Shown: piece after piece, positions 44,757 to 53,825 of the stretch | Position numbering within the stretch: position 1 is the stretch's first letter | Layout of the letters: the number at the start of each line of letters is the position of its first letter | From: Candidatus Melainabacteria bacterium | Lineage (GTDB): Bacteria > Cyanobacteriota > Vampirovibrionia > Vampirovibrionales > Vampirovibrionaceae | Reading direction: 5' to 3' | NCBI GenBank assembly: GCA_902168245.1 | Contig: CABHPA010000053.1 | Location: 1 to 64,000 of the forward strand | Length of the DNA stretch: 64,000 bases | Notes under the pieces: generated by a model | Databases searched by the model: none | What the model was told of the DNA's origin: nothing | Seen by the model: only the letters and a program-made list of their open reading frames with translations | Made by a program: the position numbers and the translations under genes

Positions 44757-44793
44757 AAAATCCCCTGAACCGCCGGAATTGTCAGGGGATTTT
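44757..44793 (-). terminator. Terminator of the DJ-1/PfpI gene
   Basis: A perfect 12-bp stem, AAAATCCCCTGA (44757-44768) with TCAGGGGATTTT (44782-44793), loop 13 bases, T-rich arms on both strands. It follows the DJ-1 stop by 35 bases on the minus strand. Confidence 0.8.
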
Positions 44794-44828
44794 CGAAGAG
44801 CTTAATTTTCAGGGTTATTCCAAAGCGT

Positions 44829-45374
44829 TTAAGCCGGGGTCAACGTGTTCACCCGCTCAATAATAGCTTCCGCAAATTTGGCGGCGGCATCCGGGCCATT
44901 GGCAGTTACCAGGTTACCATCCACGGTCACGGGTTCGGCAGTGTAGGTCACGTGGTGCTTCTGGAAAGTCTCCAGGGTTTCCGGCACTTCCCACACGGTA
45001 GCCTGCTTACCATCCAGCAAGCCAGCTTCCGCCAGCACCGCGCCGGATAGGCAAATGGCCGCCAACACCCGATTATGACTTTGCACGGTCAGCAGCAGCC
45101 GGTGCAAGTCGGTATTGCCCCATAAAAATTCCAAGGCACCCATACCGCCCACCACAATCGCCGCATCATAAGCGCCTTTTGCCGCTTGCGTGTGGGCATA
45201 GGCCAAATTGTTTTCCACGGTAACGGTTGCGCCCAGCATGCCTTTGGCTTCGCCAACATGGGTACTTACCACGTCCACTTGCCAGCCCAGGGCTTCAAAC
45301 GCCTGTTGGGGAACCAGCAACTCTTCATCCCGAAACTGTTCAGGGGCAATAATCATTAATACGGTACAGGCCAT
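44829..45374 (-). CDS. DJ-1/PfpI family protein
   Basis: A 181-residue flavodoxin-like protein of the DJ-1/ThiJ/PfpI superfamily. Members act as glyoxalases, chaperones, deglycases or peptidases. Visible are VLMIIAPEQFRDEELLVP, a conserved Glu region, VVGGMGALEFL and the nucleophile elbow LAAICLSGAVLAEAGLL with its Cys. AAGGAGAG lies 8 bases before the ATG at 45374. The frame opens at 45461. Exact activity is not predictable. Confidence 0.87.
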   Translation of the reverse strand: MACTVLMIIAPEQFRDEELLVPQQAFEALGWQVDVVSTHVGEAKGMLGATVTVENNLAYAHTQAAKGAYDAAIVVGGMGALEFLWGNTDLHRLLLTVQSHNRVLAAICLSGAVLAEAGLLDGKQATVWEVPETLETFQKHHVTYTAEPVTVDGNLVTANGPDAAAKFAEAIIERVNTLTPA

Positions 45375-45589
45375 GGGTGGGGCTCTCCTTATGCTAACCG
45401 CGAACGCAAACTCACACAGACTGGATTTCAATTCAACAAAGCTGAACATTACGATTCCCATCTATTAAAGCAAAGAGATAAAACCGGATAAAGCCGCCCG
45501 GCGCAATACAACACGCGGCTTACCGTCAGCGGCTCCTACATTTGCCCGATGTCCGTTCCGGCCCACCTTCCCTTTACCCTGAAATCCTC

Positions 45590-45595
45590 TATAAT
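45590..45595 (+). promoter_or_regulatory. -10 element upstream of the bcsB pair
   Basis: TATAAT 48 bases before the first bcsB start codon. No good -35 hexamer at standard spacing, so it may need an activator. Confidence 0.4.
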
Positions 45596-45642
45596 CAGAA
45601 CCATATCCAATACTGGGAGCGGACTCGAAAAATCAAGGAGAC

Positions 45643-47847
45643 ATGGTGAGGATAGAGTCTTTCAAGCGCGGCTTAGCCGGTTGCTTAATTGCCGCAAGCC
45701 TGACTGCCGCCACCGGGGGCGGGTTCGCCCTGGCAGCGACTGAAACGGTTCCACTGGAACGGCTGCATATTTACGATGTGATTTTATTGCCGACCGTCAG
45801 CTCACAATACGAGGCCCAATTTACCAAGCCTTCCACCTGGCAAGTGGCTTCCAGCAGCGCATTGTATCTGGAATTTCAGCATTCCATTGAGCTGTTGCCC
45901 AACCGTTCCTGGTTGCAGGTTATCGTCAACGACAAAGTCATCAAGCACATCCCCCTCACCAAGGAAAACACCGAGGGAACCAAGATGACCATTCCGTTGC
46001 CGGTGGAATTGCTGAAGGATTTCAACCGCCTGACCTTCCGGGTTCAGCAGCACTACACCGATAAATGCGAAGATCCGCTGGATAAATCGTTGTGGACGCA
46101 GATTCTGCCCGCCACCAAGATTATTTTCAATTACAACCCGGTGGTTCCCAAGGTGGATTTGGGAACTTACCCCTATCCCATTATCGATCCGCTGACTTAC
46201 AGCCCGGCCAAGGTGCATTACATTACCTCCAAGCTGGCTTCCGAAAAAGAACTGCAAGCCCTGGCCTACGTGAATGTGCATTTGGCCCAGCAGGCCCAAA
46301 CGCACGAAATGGAAAGCCGGGTGACGTTTGATGATCCCACCGGGCCGGATAACGAGCATGTGGTATTTGTGGGCAAAGGCGCAAACCTACCCCAAGTGTC
46401 GCAGTATCAAAGCGCTTTCGGCAATTATGCTCTTCAAGGCGGGCAATGGGTCAACACATCCACCGGGCAACCTTTGTCCGGCGATCAGGGTTTGATTTTA
46501 TTCTTCCAGGCACCCGGCTCCAAGGAACATACCGTATTAATCGTCACCGGCAACAGCGATGAGGCGGTAATGAAGGCAGCGGCCTATTTAACCTTGCGCC
46601 CCAAGGATACGACCCTCTTGGGCGGAGCCAAGGAAATTCCCCCCGGCTGGAGTCCGCCCGGCAACCGCACCGCCAAAGTGCCGCGCTTTGTGGAAAGCCA
46701 GACCCGCAGCTTTAAAGACCTGGGCTTCCGCATTGAAGAAGTGCATAAAATTAATGCCCAACCCATTACCTACAAGGTGCCGGTGGTCAGCAAATTCCGT
46801 AACAGCGGCGGTAAATTATGGCTGGACTTGGTCTACAGCTACAGCCCGCAACTCAACCCGGAATTCTCCTCGCTGGAATTGCGGATGAACGATATTTCCA
46901 TCGCCAACCTGCCGCTGCTGAACCCATCGGGCGAGCAGATGGTACGGGCCAGCATCCCGGTTTCCAATGAACTCATCAAGCCCCGCAACGAGCTAGTGGC
47001 CCAGTTCCACCTGATGCCGGACAAGTACGGCTGGTGTGTGGACAACTACGTGGACAACGCCTGGGGCAAAATCATGGACGATTCCCAGTTCCGGGTGGAA
47101 GGCGGCCCGAATTCCTATCTGCCGGACGTGGGGCTGTTGAACAACACCATGTATCCATACTCCAAAACGGATAGTCTGGAGGCGGTACAGTTGGTGGTTC
47201 CCAGCGAAATTACCCCGGAACTGCTGGACGCCCTGCTGGGCTTTACCACCCGCCTGGGCCGCGCCACCTTGGCGGATACCGACTTGCGACTTTCACTCAC
47301 CAAGGGCAACGCTTCCATTGGCAGCGACAAAAACGCGGCCGTGTTCAAGCTTTCCAGGGACAGTTTGAAGTTGCCCGACGGCGCCAAACTCATCTGGCAA
47401 ATGGGCGGTAGCAGCCTGATGAAGCTGATCAGCCTGCCCGATCCCAACAACGGCAAAATTACCGGAGAAGTGACAGAGCTGGGCGGCGGCGCTTACATGG
47501 AGCAATACGCGCTGGGCGGCGACCGGGTGTTGAGCGTGTTTACGGCCAGCACACCCAATGGGTTCCTGAACTTGGGCCAGCTTTTTGAGAATGACAAAAG
47601 CTTCGATAAATTGGAAAGCGGCCTGATCCAGCAGGCTTCGCCGTTGAATCCAACATTGAACCCCATTACGGAAACCCGCTACCACGTAGAGAAAAAGAAT
47701 GCTGTGGTTGCGGGCAACTGGTGGGACAACATCTTCAACTGGTTTAAGAACCTGCCCTGGAACCTGGTAATTATCGGGCTGGTTGTGGTGTTTTTCTTCC
47801 TCCTGGTGCTGCCCATGCTCATTCGGGCGCTATTCGGCAGGAGGTAA
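45643..47847 (+). CDS. bcsB: BcsB-like cellulose synthase accessory protein, copy 1
   Basis: A 734-residue periplasmic protein with a signal peptide (LAGCLIAASLTAATGGGFAL) and one C-terminal membrane helix (LVIIGLVVVFFFLLVLPMLI). BcsB guides the nascent cellulose chain through the periplasm and its tail helix holds BcsA. Matching regions include LQVIVNDKVIKHIPLTKEN, VQQHYTDKCEDPLDKSLW and SLELRMNDISIANLPL, covering the jelly-roll and flavodoxin-like repeats. AAGGAGAC abuts the ATG, and the next GTG (45646) may be the true start. No BcsA, BcsC or BcsZ is in the window. Confidence 0.88.
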   Translation: MVRIESFKRGLAGCLIAASLTAATGGGFALAATETVPLERLHIYDVILLPTVSSQYEAQFTKPSTWQVASSSALYLEFQHSIELLPNRSWLQVIVNDKVIKHIPLTKENTEGTKMTIPLPVELLKDFNRLTFRVQQHYTDKCEDPLDKSLWTQILPATKIIFNYNPVVPKVDLGTYPYPIIDPLTYSPAKVHYITSKLASEKELQALAYVNVHLAQQAQTHEMESRVTFDDPTGPDNEHVVFVGKGANLPQVSQYQSAFGNYALQGGQWVNTSTGQPLSGDQGLILFFQAPGSKEHTVLIVTGNSDEAVMKAAAYLTLRPKDTTLLGGAKEIPPGWSPPGNRTAKVPRFVESQTRSFKDLGFRIEEVHKINAQPITYKVPVVSKFRNSGGKLWLDLVYSYSPQLNPEFSSLELRMNDISIANLPLLNPSGEQMVRASIPVSNELIKPRNELVAQFHLMPDKYGWCVDNYVDNAWGKIMDDSQFRVEGGPNSYLPDVGLLNNTMYPYSKTDSLEAVQLVVPSEITPELLDALLGFTTRLGRATLADTDLRLSLTKGNASIGSDKNAAVFKLSRDSLKLPDGAKLIWQMGGSSLMKLISLPDPNNGKITGEVTELGGGAYMEQYALGGDRVLSVFTASTPNGFLNLGQLFENDKSFDKLESGLIQQASPLNPTLNPITETRYHVEKKNAVVAGNWWDNIFNWFKNLPWNLVIIGLVVVFFFLLVLPMLIRALFGRR

Positions 47848-47855
47848 GCGACGAC

Positions 47856-50147
47856 ATGATGAGCAAGCCAAATGATTTTAGCAATAAGGAACGCTTGGGT
47901 ATGAATCGGACACGCAACAGGCTCGTACTGCAATGGACTACCCTGCTCACGCTACTGGCGATGCTGATGGCCCCGATGGCCATGCTGCTTTGCATCCAGC
48001 CTGCCCAGGGCCAGACCCCACCGGCGACACCCACCAACGGAGCCGCTACCACAGCACCCAAACCTGTTGCAGGCAATGCTTTGCGGATTGGCATGAAGGA
48101 TTTGGGCGACCCGCAAGGCTACCGACTGAAAACCGTGCGAACCCAGCGGGATTATCCGTTTACCCGACCCAAGGGCTGGAAGGTATTGCCTTCTTCCAAT
48201 ATTCACCTGACGTTCCAGCATGGCAGCAACTTGTTGCCGGAACGCTCCAGTCTGAACGTATTGGTCAACAACCGCATTTTAAAGTCCATTCCGCTGAGCA
48301 AAGAGAACGTGACGGCAACCGCAGCCAATATCGCAGTGCCGCCGGACTTGCTAAAGGACAACAACATTCTTTCGTTCCAGGTAGATCAGCATTACACCTA
48401 CAAGTGCGAAGATCCGTTCAGCGAAGAACTGTGGACCGAAGTACTGCCGGATACCGCCCTGACCCTGAACTATAGCTGGGAGCCGGTGCATCCGGATTTG
48501 GCGCAATATCCGTTCCCGTTGCTGGATCCGTTGAACAATTACACCCCCACCGTAGTGGGTTACGTGGTGCCGCAAAGCGCCTCCGATCAATCGCTGGAAG
48601 CCTTCGGCGTGGTGGCCGCCCACCTGGGCCAGCAGGCCAAATGGCGTGAACTGAAGCCGTACCTGGCCGATCAGAACGCCTTATATTCCAAGGATAATCT
48701 GATTCTGATCGGCACCCCATCCGAGAACCCGGCCATCGGCGCGATTGCGTCCGGACTGGATTTGCCGCTGTCCGGCAGCCAGTTCAGCGATAAGAGTGGC
48801 GCGCCCATTCCGGCGGATTACGGCGTACTGCAACTGGTACCCAACCCGAACAACCCCACCCGCGCCATTTTAGTGGTCAGCGGCAACGGGCCGGACGGCG
48901 TGAAAAAAGCCGCCCACGTATTGGCCCAAGGCAGCCTGAACAAAATTCTGGTGGGCCGTTCCGCCATCATCAAGGATTACCAAAAAGGCGCGGATTACCC
49001 ATACCGGGCCTGGGACGGCTTCATTCTGAAATCAGGGGACAACTTCGATTCGCTGGGCCTGCCCACCCAAACGGTGCGCGGCATTACCGCCCTGCCCATT
49101 TTCTATAACATTAAGGTCATGCCGGATATTTTCCTGCCGGGCAAAAGCTTTGTGAAGCTGCATACCATTTACAGCTACGCGTCTCAGCTGGATGCCACCC
49201 AATCCAAGCTGGAAGTGCTGCTGAACGGCAAGGCTATTAAAAGCGTTCCGCTGGATGACAAGAACGGCAAAAGCCTGGCGGATTTAACCGTGGACATTCC
49301 CACCGAGGAGTTCCATACGTTTAACGATTTGGAATACCGTTTCCATGTGTACCCGGAAAAGTATGACCTGTGCCGGTTCGTGACGGACGTACACATTTGG
49401 GGAACGGTGCATAATACCTCCTACATTGAGTTCCCCGGCGAAATTAAAGCCCCGCTGCCGGATGTGGGCCTGATTAACGATGGTGGCTATCCGTTCACCG
49501 CATATCAGGACATGTCCAAAACCGCGCTGGTGCTGCCGGATTCCGTGGGCAACACTGATCTAGAAGCCATGCTGCAATTTCTGACCCGCGTGGGCCGGGA
49601 GTCTGCATCCCGTAAGGGGATTGAACTGGCCGCCTACCATGCCTCCAAACTGCCGGATGATATTAAAAAGGATCGCAACCTGATTGTGATTGGTCAGCGC
49701 AAGCAGAACAAACTATTCGATGAGTTGAAGGACAAGGCTGCCTTATTGACCGAAGGTACCTGGAATACCTTGCAGGAAGACCAGAAGGCCAAAATTGCCC
49801 AAATCAACTACGCGCCGGGCCAGGGCATTGTGGAGGAAGTGCTTTCCCCCTGGAACGAAGGACGGGTGGCCCTGCTGCTCACCGGGGAAAACGATACCGC
49901 CCTGGTACACGATGCCCAATTGTTCCAGAATGACACATGGTTCAAGGGCATTAAACAGGGCAACCTGACCGTGGTGAACGATGATGGCCCCCAAAGCCTG
50001 ATTATGCTGAAGAAAGGCGAGGCTCGCTTTTTCCACGCCCAGGATCAGGGCAGCGGCTTCCAAATGCCCACCTGGGCCTGGATTATTCTGGGCTTCTTTA
50101 CGGTGATGGGCCTGATTTCCGTGCTGCGATTCCTGTTCGGTCGGTAA
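47856..50147 (+). CDS. bcsB: BcsB-like cellulose synthase accessory protein, copy 2
   Basis: A 763-residue paralogue of the preceding gene, eight bases downstream with AGGAGG upstream. It has a long N-terminal hydrophobic signal (TLLTLLAMLMAPMAMLLCIQ), a Pro/Thr/Ala-rich linker, the parallel motifs LNVLVNNRILKSIPLSKEN and FQVDQHYTYKCEDPFSEELW, and a C-terminal helix (WAWIILGFFTVMGLISVLRF). The shared KCEDP and PLxKEN motifs show the two arose by duplication, although they now differ greatly. They may form a mixed complex with a BcsA-type or other GT2 synthase encoded elsewhere. Confidence 0.88.
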   Translation: MMSKPNDFSNKERLGMNRTRNRLVLQWTTLLTLLAMLMAPMAMLLCIQPAQGQTPPATPTNGAATTAPKPVAGNALRIGMKDLGDPQGYRLKTVRTQRDYPFTRPKGWKVLPSSNIHLTFQHGSNLLPERSSLNVLVNNRILKSIPLSKENVTATAANIAVPPDLLKDNNILSFQVDQHYTYKCEDPFSEELWTEVLPDTALTLNYSWEPVHPDLAQYPFPLLDPLNNYTPTVVGYVVPQSASDQSLEAFGVVAAHLGQQAKWRELKPYLADQNALYSKDNLILIGTPSENPAIGAIASGLDLPLSGSQFSDKSGAPIPADYGVLQLVPNPNNPTRAILVVSGNGPDGVKKAAHVLAQGSLNKILVGRSAIIKDYQKGADYPYRAWDGFILKSGDNFDSLGLPTQTVRGITALPIFYNIKVMPDIFLPGKSFVKLHTIYSYASQLDATQSKLEVLLNGKAIKSVPLDDKNGKSLADLTVDIPTEEFHTFNDLEYRFHVYPEKYDLCRFVTDVHIWGTVHNTSYIEFPGEIKAPLPDVGLINDGGYPFTAYQDMSKTALVLPDSVGNTDLEAMLQFLTRVGRESASRKGIELAAYHASKLPDDIKKDRNLIVIGQRKQNKLFDELKDKAALLTEGTWNTLQEDQKAKIAQINYAPGQGIVEEVLSPWNEGRVALLLTGENDTALVHDAQLFQNDTWFKGIKQGNLTVVNDDGPQSLIMLKKGEARFFHAQDQGSGFQMPTWAWIILGFFTVMGLISVLRFLFGR

Positions 50148-50166
50148 TCATTTATTCAAAGTTCTC

Positions 50167-50198
50167 AAACAGCCTGCCTCAGGTGAGGCAGGCTGTTT
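50167..50198 (+). terminator. Bidirectional terminator after the bcsB pair
   Basis: A perfect 15-bp stem, AAACAGCCTGCCTCA with TGAGGCAGGCTGTTT, around two central bases. It starts 20 bases after the bcsB stop and also faces the small minus-strand gene ending at 50291. Confidence 0.88.
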
Positions 50199-50290
50199 CT
50201 GTTTAGAAGAACTGCGTTCGCCATTCAAGCAGAAGTTCTGACCGTATCGGCGAACACCAATATCGGTTTTCCAGAATCTCGATACAGAAC

Positions 50291-50536
50291 CTACACCGCC
50301 ATACCGAAACCAAACAGATTCGGGATAAAACCTCCCGCCTGGGTATATGCGCCAAACGGCGTCCGAATCGGTTGATCCGTAATACCTCCCTGTATTCCGG
50401 AGCCGCACAGATTCGGGATAAATCCTCCCGCCTGGGTATATGCGCCAAACGGCGTCCGAATCGGTTGATCCGTAATACCTCCCTGTATATAGGAACCCGA
50501 GATGCTGGTAAATACAAATTGATTTTGGCTAATCAT
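50291..50536 (-). CDS. Small protein with a 31-residue duplicated repeat
   Basis: An 81-residue protein with AGGAGTGG 10 bases before the ATG. After MISQNQFVFTSISG it contains two copies of GGITDQPIRTPFGAYTQAGG plus FIPNL, 31 residues apart, and ends FGFGMAV. No charge clusters, signal peptide or membrane segment. The Gly/Tyr/Pro-rich repeats suggest a structural or surface role. It lies convergent with bcsB. The DNA copies are almost identical. Confidence 0.6.
   Translation of the reverse strand: MISQNQFVFTSISGSYIQGGITDQPIRTPFGAYTQAGGFIPNLCGSGIQGGITDQPIRTPFGAYTQAGGFIPNLFGFGMAV
50314..50488 (-). repeat. 93-bp period direct repeat, two copies
   Basis: Copies of 82 bp at 50314-50395 and 50407-50488 differ at about one position. 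The period of 93 bases keeps the reading frame of the small protein at 50291. Confidence 0.92.
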
Positions 50537-50771
50537 CACTAACAAACCACTCCTATCTCATCCTCTTTATGCTCAAATCATCCTTGCCTTTGAAATAAAA
50601 AGAACATCCAAACTCCCACACCGACAAGCGATTAAACACACAATTAAATAAACAACCAGAAGTCCCCTAAATTGCCTCTGTCGTTTTTCCGATACCAGTA
50701 GCCAGTCTTGCGGACTTCTCTAAAGCCCGATATCAGCAAGGCAGGGATTTTTACCAATCGCGCAAGGCGGA

Positions 50772-50800
50772 TAGGCAGAGGGAACCTCTTACCCTATAAT
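50772..50800 (+). promoter_or_regulatory. Promoter of trpS
   Basis: TAGGCA (50772-50777) and TATAAT (50795-50800) with 17-base spacing. TATAAT overlaps an ATG at 50799, so transcription should start near 50807, only a few bases before the ATG at 50811. Confidence 0.55.
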
Positions 50801-50810
50801 GGATTGCACT

Positions 50811-51890
50811 ATGAGCGACTCTTTGATTGAATCCCCCCAGCCGTCCGCCGAGACCGGCGAAGCGTTGAAAACCGAAACCCTGCAAAGCATTAAAGCCCTG
50901 CCGCCAACCGCTAAAGTGGTCATGTCCGGCATGCGCCCCACCGGCAAATTGCACTTGGGGCATTACATGGGCGTTTTACGCAATTGGGTGAGCCTGCAAA
51001 ACGAATATCCCTGCTTTTTTATGGTGGCTGATTGGCATGCCCTGACCACCAAGTACGATGAAACCGACAACCTGCGCGCCAACATTCTGGATATGGCGCT
51101 GGACTGGCTGGCCGCCGGAATCGATCCGGAAAAAGCCACCATGTACGTGCAATCCAGCATTCCCGAAGAAGCCGAACTGCACCTGCTGTTTAGCATGATT
51201 ACCCCGGCCAAGTGGGTGCAAACCGACCCCACCTTAAAAGACATGGTAGCCATGCTGCACGAGGATTTATCTTACGGGTTGCTGGGTTATCCAATTCTGC
51301 AAACCGTGGATATTCTTTCCGTTCGGGCCGGGCTGGTGCCGGTGGGCAAAGACCAGTTGGCCCACCTGGAGATTTCACGCGATATTGCCCGGCGCTTTAA
51401 CCACATGTACAAAACCGACCTGTTTGTGGAGCCGCGCCCCCTGCTGACCGAAACCCCCATGCTGATTGGCCTGGACGGTCGAAAAATGGGCAAATCATAT
51501 AACAACGCCATTTTCCTGTCGGAAACGGCGGATGAAACCTGGGCCAAGGTCAAAACCGCCATTACCGACCCGGCGCGGATAAAACGAACCGATCCGGGGA
51601 ACCCCGAAAATTGCGAAGTGGTGTACAAATACTACGAAGCCTTTGCCCCGCAGGAAGCCCGGAATCTGGCGGCGGAAGAATGTCGCAGCGCCGCTCGCGG
51701 TTGCATGGATTGCAAGAAAATCCTGGCCGAATACATCAACGAAACCATGGCCCCCATGCGGGAGCGCCGGACGTTGTACGCATCCGACAAAGCCCAGGTG
51801 GAAAAGGTTTTACGGGAAGGCAGCGAAAAAACCCGCGCCGTTTGCCAGGACACCCTGCGCAAAGTAAAAGACGTGATGAAACTTTTCTAG
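50811..51890 (+). CDS. trpS: Tryptophanyl-tRNA synthetase
   Basis: A 359-residue class I synthetase charging tRNA-Trp. The HIGH motif appears as MSGMRPTGKLHLGHYMG after a 37-residue N-terminal extension. The KMSKS loop is GRKMGKSYNN, with Gly for Ser. ADWHALTTKYDE and TDPARIKRTDPGNPENC fit the group found in Treponema, Thermotoga and deltaproteobacteria. The ATG at 50811 is preferred over 50799 because of the overlapping -10 box. No ribosome site is visible, consistent with a leaderless or near-leaderless message. Confidence 0.94.
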   Translation: MSDSLIESPQPSAETGEALKTETLQSIKALPPTAKVVMSGMRPTGKLHLGHYMGVLRNWVSLQNEYPCFFMVADWHALTTKYDETDNLRANILDMALDWLAAGIDPEKATMYVQSSIPEEAELHLLFSMITPAKWVQTDPTLKDMVAMLHEDLSYGLLGYPILQTVDILSVRAGLVPVGKDQLAHLEISRDIARRFNHMYKTDLFVEPRPLLTETPMLIGLDGRKMGKSYNNAIFLSETADETWAKVKTAITDPARIKRTDPGNPENCEVVYKYYEAFAPQEARNLAAEECRSAARGCMDCKKILAEYINETMAPMRERRTLYASDKAQVEKVLREGSEKTRAVCQDTLRKVKDVMKLF

Positions 51891-51902
51891 CATTTAGCAA
51901 CG

Positions 51903-52592
51903 CTAGCAATGACCCTTTTCGCCACAGCCCTTCGTGGTAGTGGAGTTTTGCTTAACCACTGTAGAAGCAGGGGTAGCGGGTTCCCCTCCTAGGCCATTCA
52001 GAGCATCAATGGTCATTTTGGTTGTGTTTTGGGTGAGGCTCAATACCAATGCCTGATCCGCCGGGCTTAACAACTTAAACGCCTTGGACGTCTTCAATTT
52101 TGCCGCCAGGGAAGAATAATCGTCGTAATCGAGACTAAAATTGCTCTCAAGGACGGTGGTTTTTCCCGCTTCTATATCGCCCAGCTTACCCCCTAAGGTT
52201 AAACCACTATTGCCCAATTGAATTAAAAGGTTATAAAGCGTTGGATTATTGGCTTGATAGGCTGCCGCTATTTCAAACAGTTTTTGAGAATTGGCGTAAA
52301 TCTTTCCGCCATTGGCCCCACTAACCTGAACCGAGCTACCTGTAGTAGTTATCTGAGAGCCTTGAACAATAGGCATTTCCATACTTGCCTGAGCATTTAC
52401 GGCAGGAGTTGCAGCCATTTGGCCTGCATTACCGGGGATCGGACTAGAGGCACTATGGCCTCTCAGCATGTTAGCAAAACCATTCTGCACGGTGGCACTA
52501 AGGTTGAACAAAGCAGCCAGCCCAACCAGAAGAGCCAGTCCCATAATTAAGCCATATTCACTAATGGTTTGCCCACATTTATGCTGAAACAT
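51903..52592 (-). CDS. Flp-pilin/TadE-like exported protein
   Basis: A 229-residue protein. The N-terminus KCGQTISEYGLIMGLALLV followed by GLAALFNL has the G-x(4)-EY pattern and hydrophobic helix of type IVb (Flp/Tad) pilins and TadE-like pseudopilins. A prepilin peptidase would cut after the Gly. Typical Flp pilins are 50-80 residues long, but this one continues with a Ser/Ala-rich linker and a helical domain of about 110 residues, ending in a Cys-containing GCGEKGHC. GGAGAA precedes the ATG at 52592. No other tad/pil gene is in view. Confidence 0.65.
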   Translation of the reverse strand: MFQHKCGQTISEYGLIMGLALLVGLAALFNLSATVQNGFANMLRGHSASSPIPGNAGQMAATPAVNAQASMEMPIVQGSQITTTGSSVQVSGANGGKIYANSQKLFEIAAAYQANNPTLYNLLIQLGNSGLTLGGKLGDIEAGKTTVLESNFSLDYDDYSSLAAKLKTSKAFKLLSPADQALVLSLTQNTTKMTIDALNGLGGEPATPASTVVKQNSTTTKGCGEKGHC

Positions 52593-52678
52593 CAAGGGTT
52601 CTCCATATAACATACCAATGCTTCGACATGGCCCTGAAAAACTTTAGACATTGTGTACAATCGTGTGTTGTTTCACGC

Positions 52679-52711
52679 AAAAAAAACAGCGTTGTCAGGG
52701 ACAAGCGCTGT
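52679..52711 (-). terminator. Intrinsic terminator of the glycine-rich protein gene
   Basis: ACAGCGTTGTC (52686-52696) pairs with GACAA-G-CGCTGT (52700-52711) with one bulge. Eight T follow on the minus strand. Confidence 0.85.
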
Positions 52712-52819
52712 CAAAAGGGGACAATAAGGGTCTTTCGTCTGTTGACTAAATCTTGTTACGAGAATGGATTCAAATTGAATGCAAACTTAAACGCGATTCA
52801 AATTCAGTTTAAAATTGAA

Positions 52820-53272
52820 TTAGCCTAGAATACCGCCCAGGCCAAAATTGGCAAGGCCCATACCTTGGAGGCCAGCCAGTGCGCCGCCTCCTCCGGCAGA
52901 TAAAGACTGCACACCACCCAGGCCAAGGCCCTGGAGACCGCCGCCGCCGCCAGCCTGCATGGGCATCAATCCGCCTAAGCCGGAGGACAGTGCCGGGTTG
53001 AACTGGTTCAGGAACGAGTTGGGGAACGGGCTTACCGTGGGGTAAGACGCAATCAGGGGCGGGCCGCCACCAGCCAGGGCGATCTGGTTGCTCAACACCA
53101 AACTGTTTGCCGCCCAAGGGAACGGCTGAAAAAAAGCATTCAAGATTGGGGTTGGGTTAAAGTTGGGGTTAAACGGTACACTTTGCCCCGGTAGCAAACT
53201 TGGACTAAAACCCAGGTTATTGTTGAACAATCCCCCTGTAAAGCCACCGAAAATACCACCATTGATTGCCAT
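52820..53272 (-). CDS. Glycine-rich low-complexity protein
   Basis: A 150-residue protein with GGAGG well placed before the ATG. It starts MAINGGIFGGFTGGLFNNNL, has a Pro/Asn/Phe-rich middle, and ends in Gly/Leu stretches (GLQGLGLGGVQSLSAGGGGA). It contains almost no charged residue. Such composition suits a self-assembling or surface-coating protein. No signal peptide is evident. It lies upstream of the pilin-like gene with a terminator between them. Confidence 0.6.
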   Translation of the reverse strand: MAINGGIFGGFTGGLFNNNLGFSPSLLPGQSVPFNPNFNPTPILNAFFQPFPWAANSLVLSNQIALAGGGPPLIASYPTVSPFPNSFLNQFNPALSSGLGGLMPMQAGGGGGLQGLGLGGVQSLSAGGGGALAGLQGMGLANFGLGGILG

Positions 53273-53825
53273 TCTAATTGTCCTCCATTCTCGTGTTTTT
53301 AGATTTTTTTGCCTTTTGTCAGTGCCTGCCTAATCTAGCCTAACGTCCTTCCGGATCCTGGCACTGAACTCCTTTCAATCACTATACAAAAATAAAAACA
53401 ATCAATTGAGGCCGATTGCTTCCAGTTTCTTTTTTGTTACAAATTATTTCCAAGGTGCGGCACAATATTTATTGAAAAAACACATAAAAATAACATCTTT
53501 GCTAACGCATCAAAAAATTCTGGCAAGTTCCCGCCAAGCAAACACCCCTATGCCACTGCCAAGCAGCTTCCGGACACCAGTCCCCGCAATCAACACTCAA
53601 ATTGATAGCCTATAAATGTAATCCTACATCGCCCGTACAAATGCTGGACTATTGAGTTTGGCTACCAGTATACTTTGCACACCATCTAGCCTTTGACGCA
53701 ACACCCCAATCAGGCTGTCAATCTTCAGTGTCCTCCTCCCCAATCGGCAATATGCGTTTTCATTGATTCAGGCTTTTTCAGGCTTAAGTTTTAATTTTCG
53801 CACCCATTTTAAACAAGAGGCTCCC
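53273..53825. other. AT-richer intergenic region, no recognised gene
   Basis: About 550 bases between the divergent glycine-rich gene and the gene at 53826. A 69-codon frame (53406-53615) lacks a ribosome site and protein-like composition. Nothing else stands out beyond the AAGAGGCTCCC ribosome site next to 53826. Confidence 0.45.

Noticed and set aside
50314-50488. Possible CRISPR or transposon end repeats
   Set aside because: Only two long copies, in frame, no target duplication or transposase.
53406-53615. A 69-codon frame in the AT-rich gap
   Set aside because: No ribosome site and no protein-like features.
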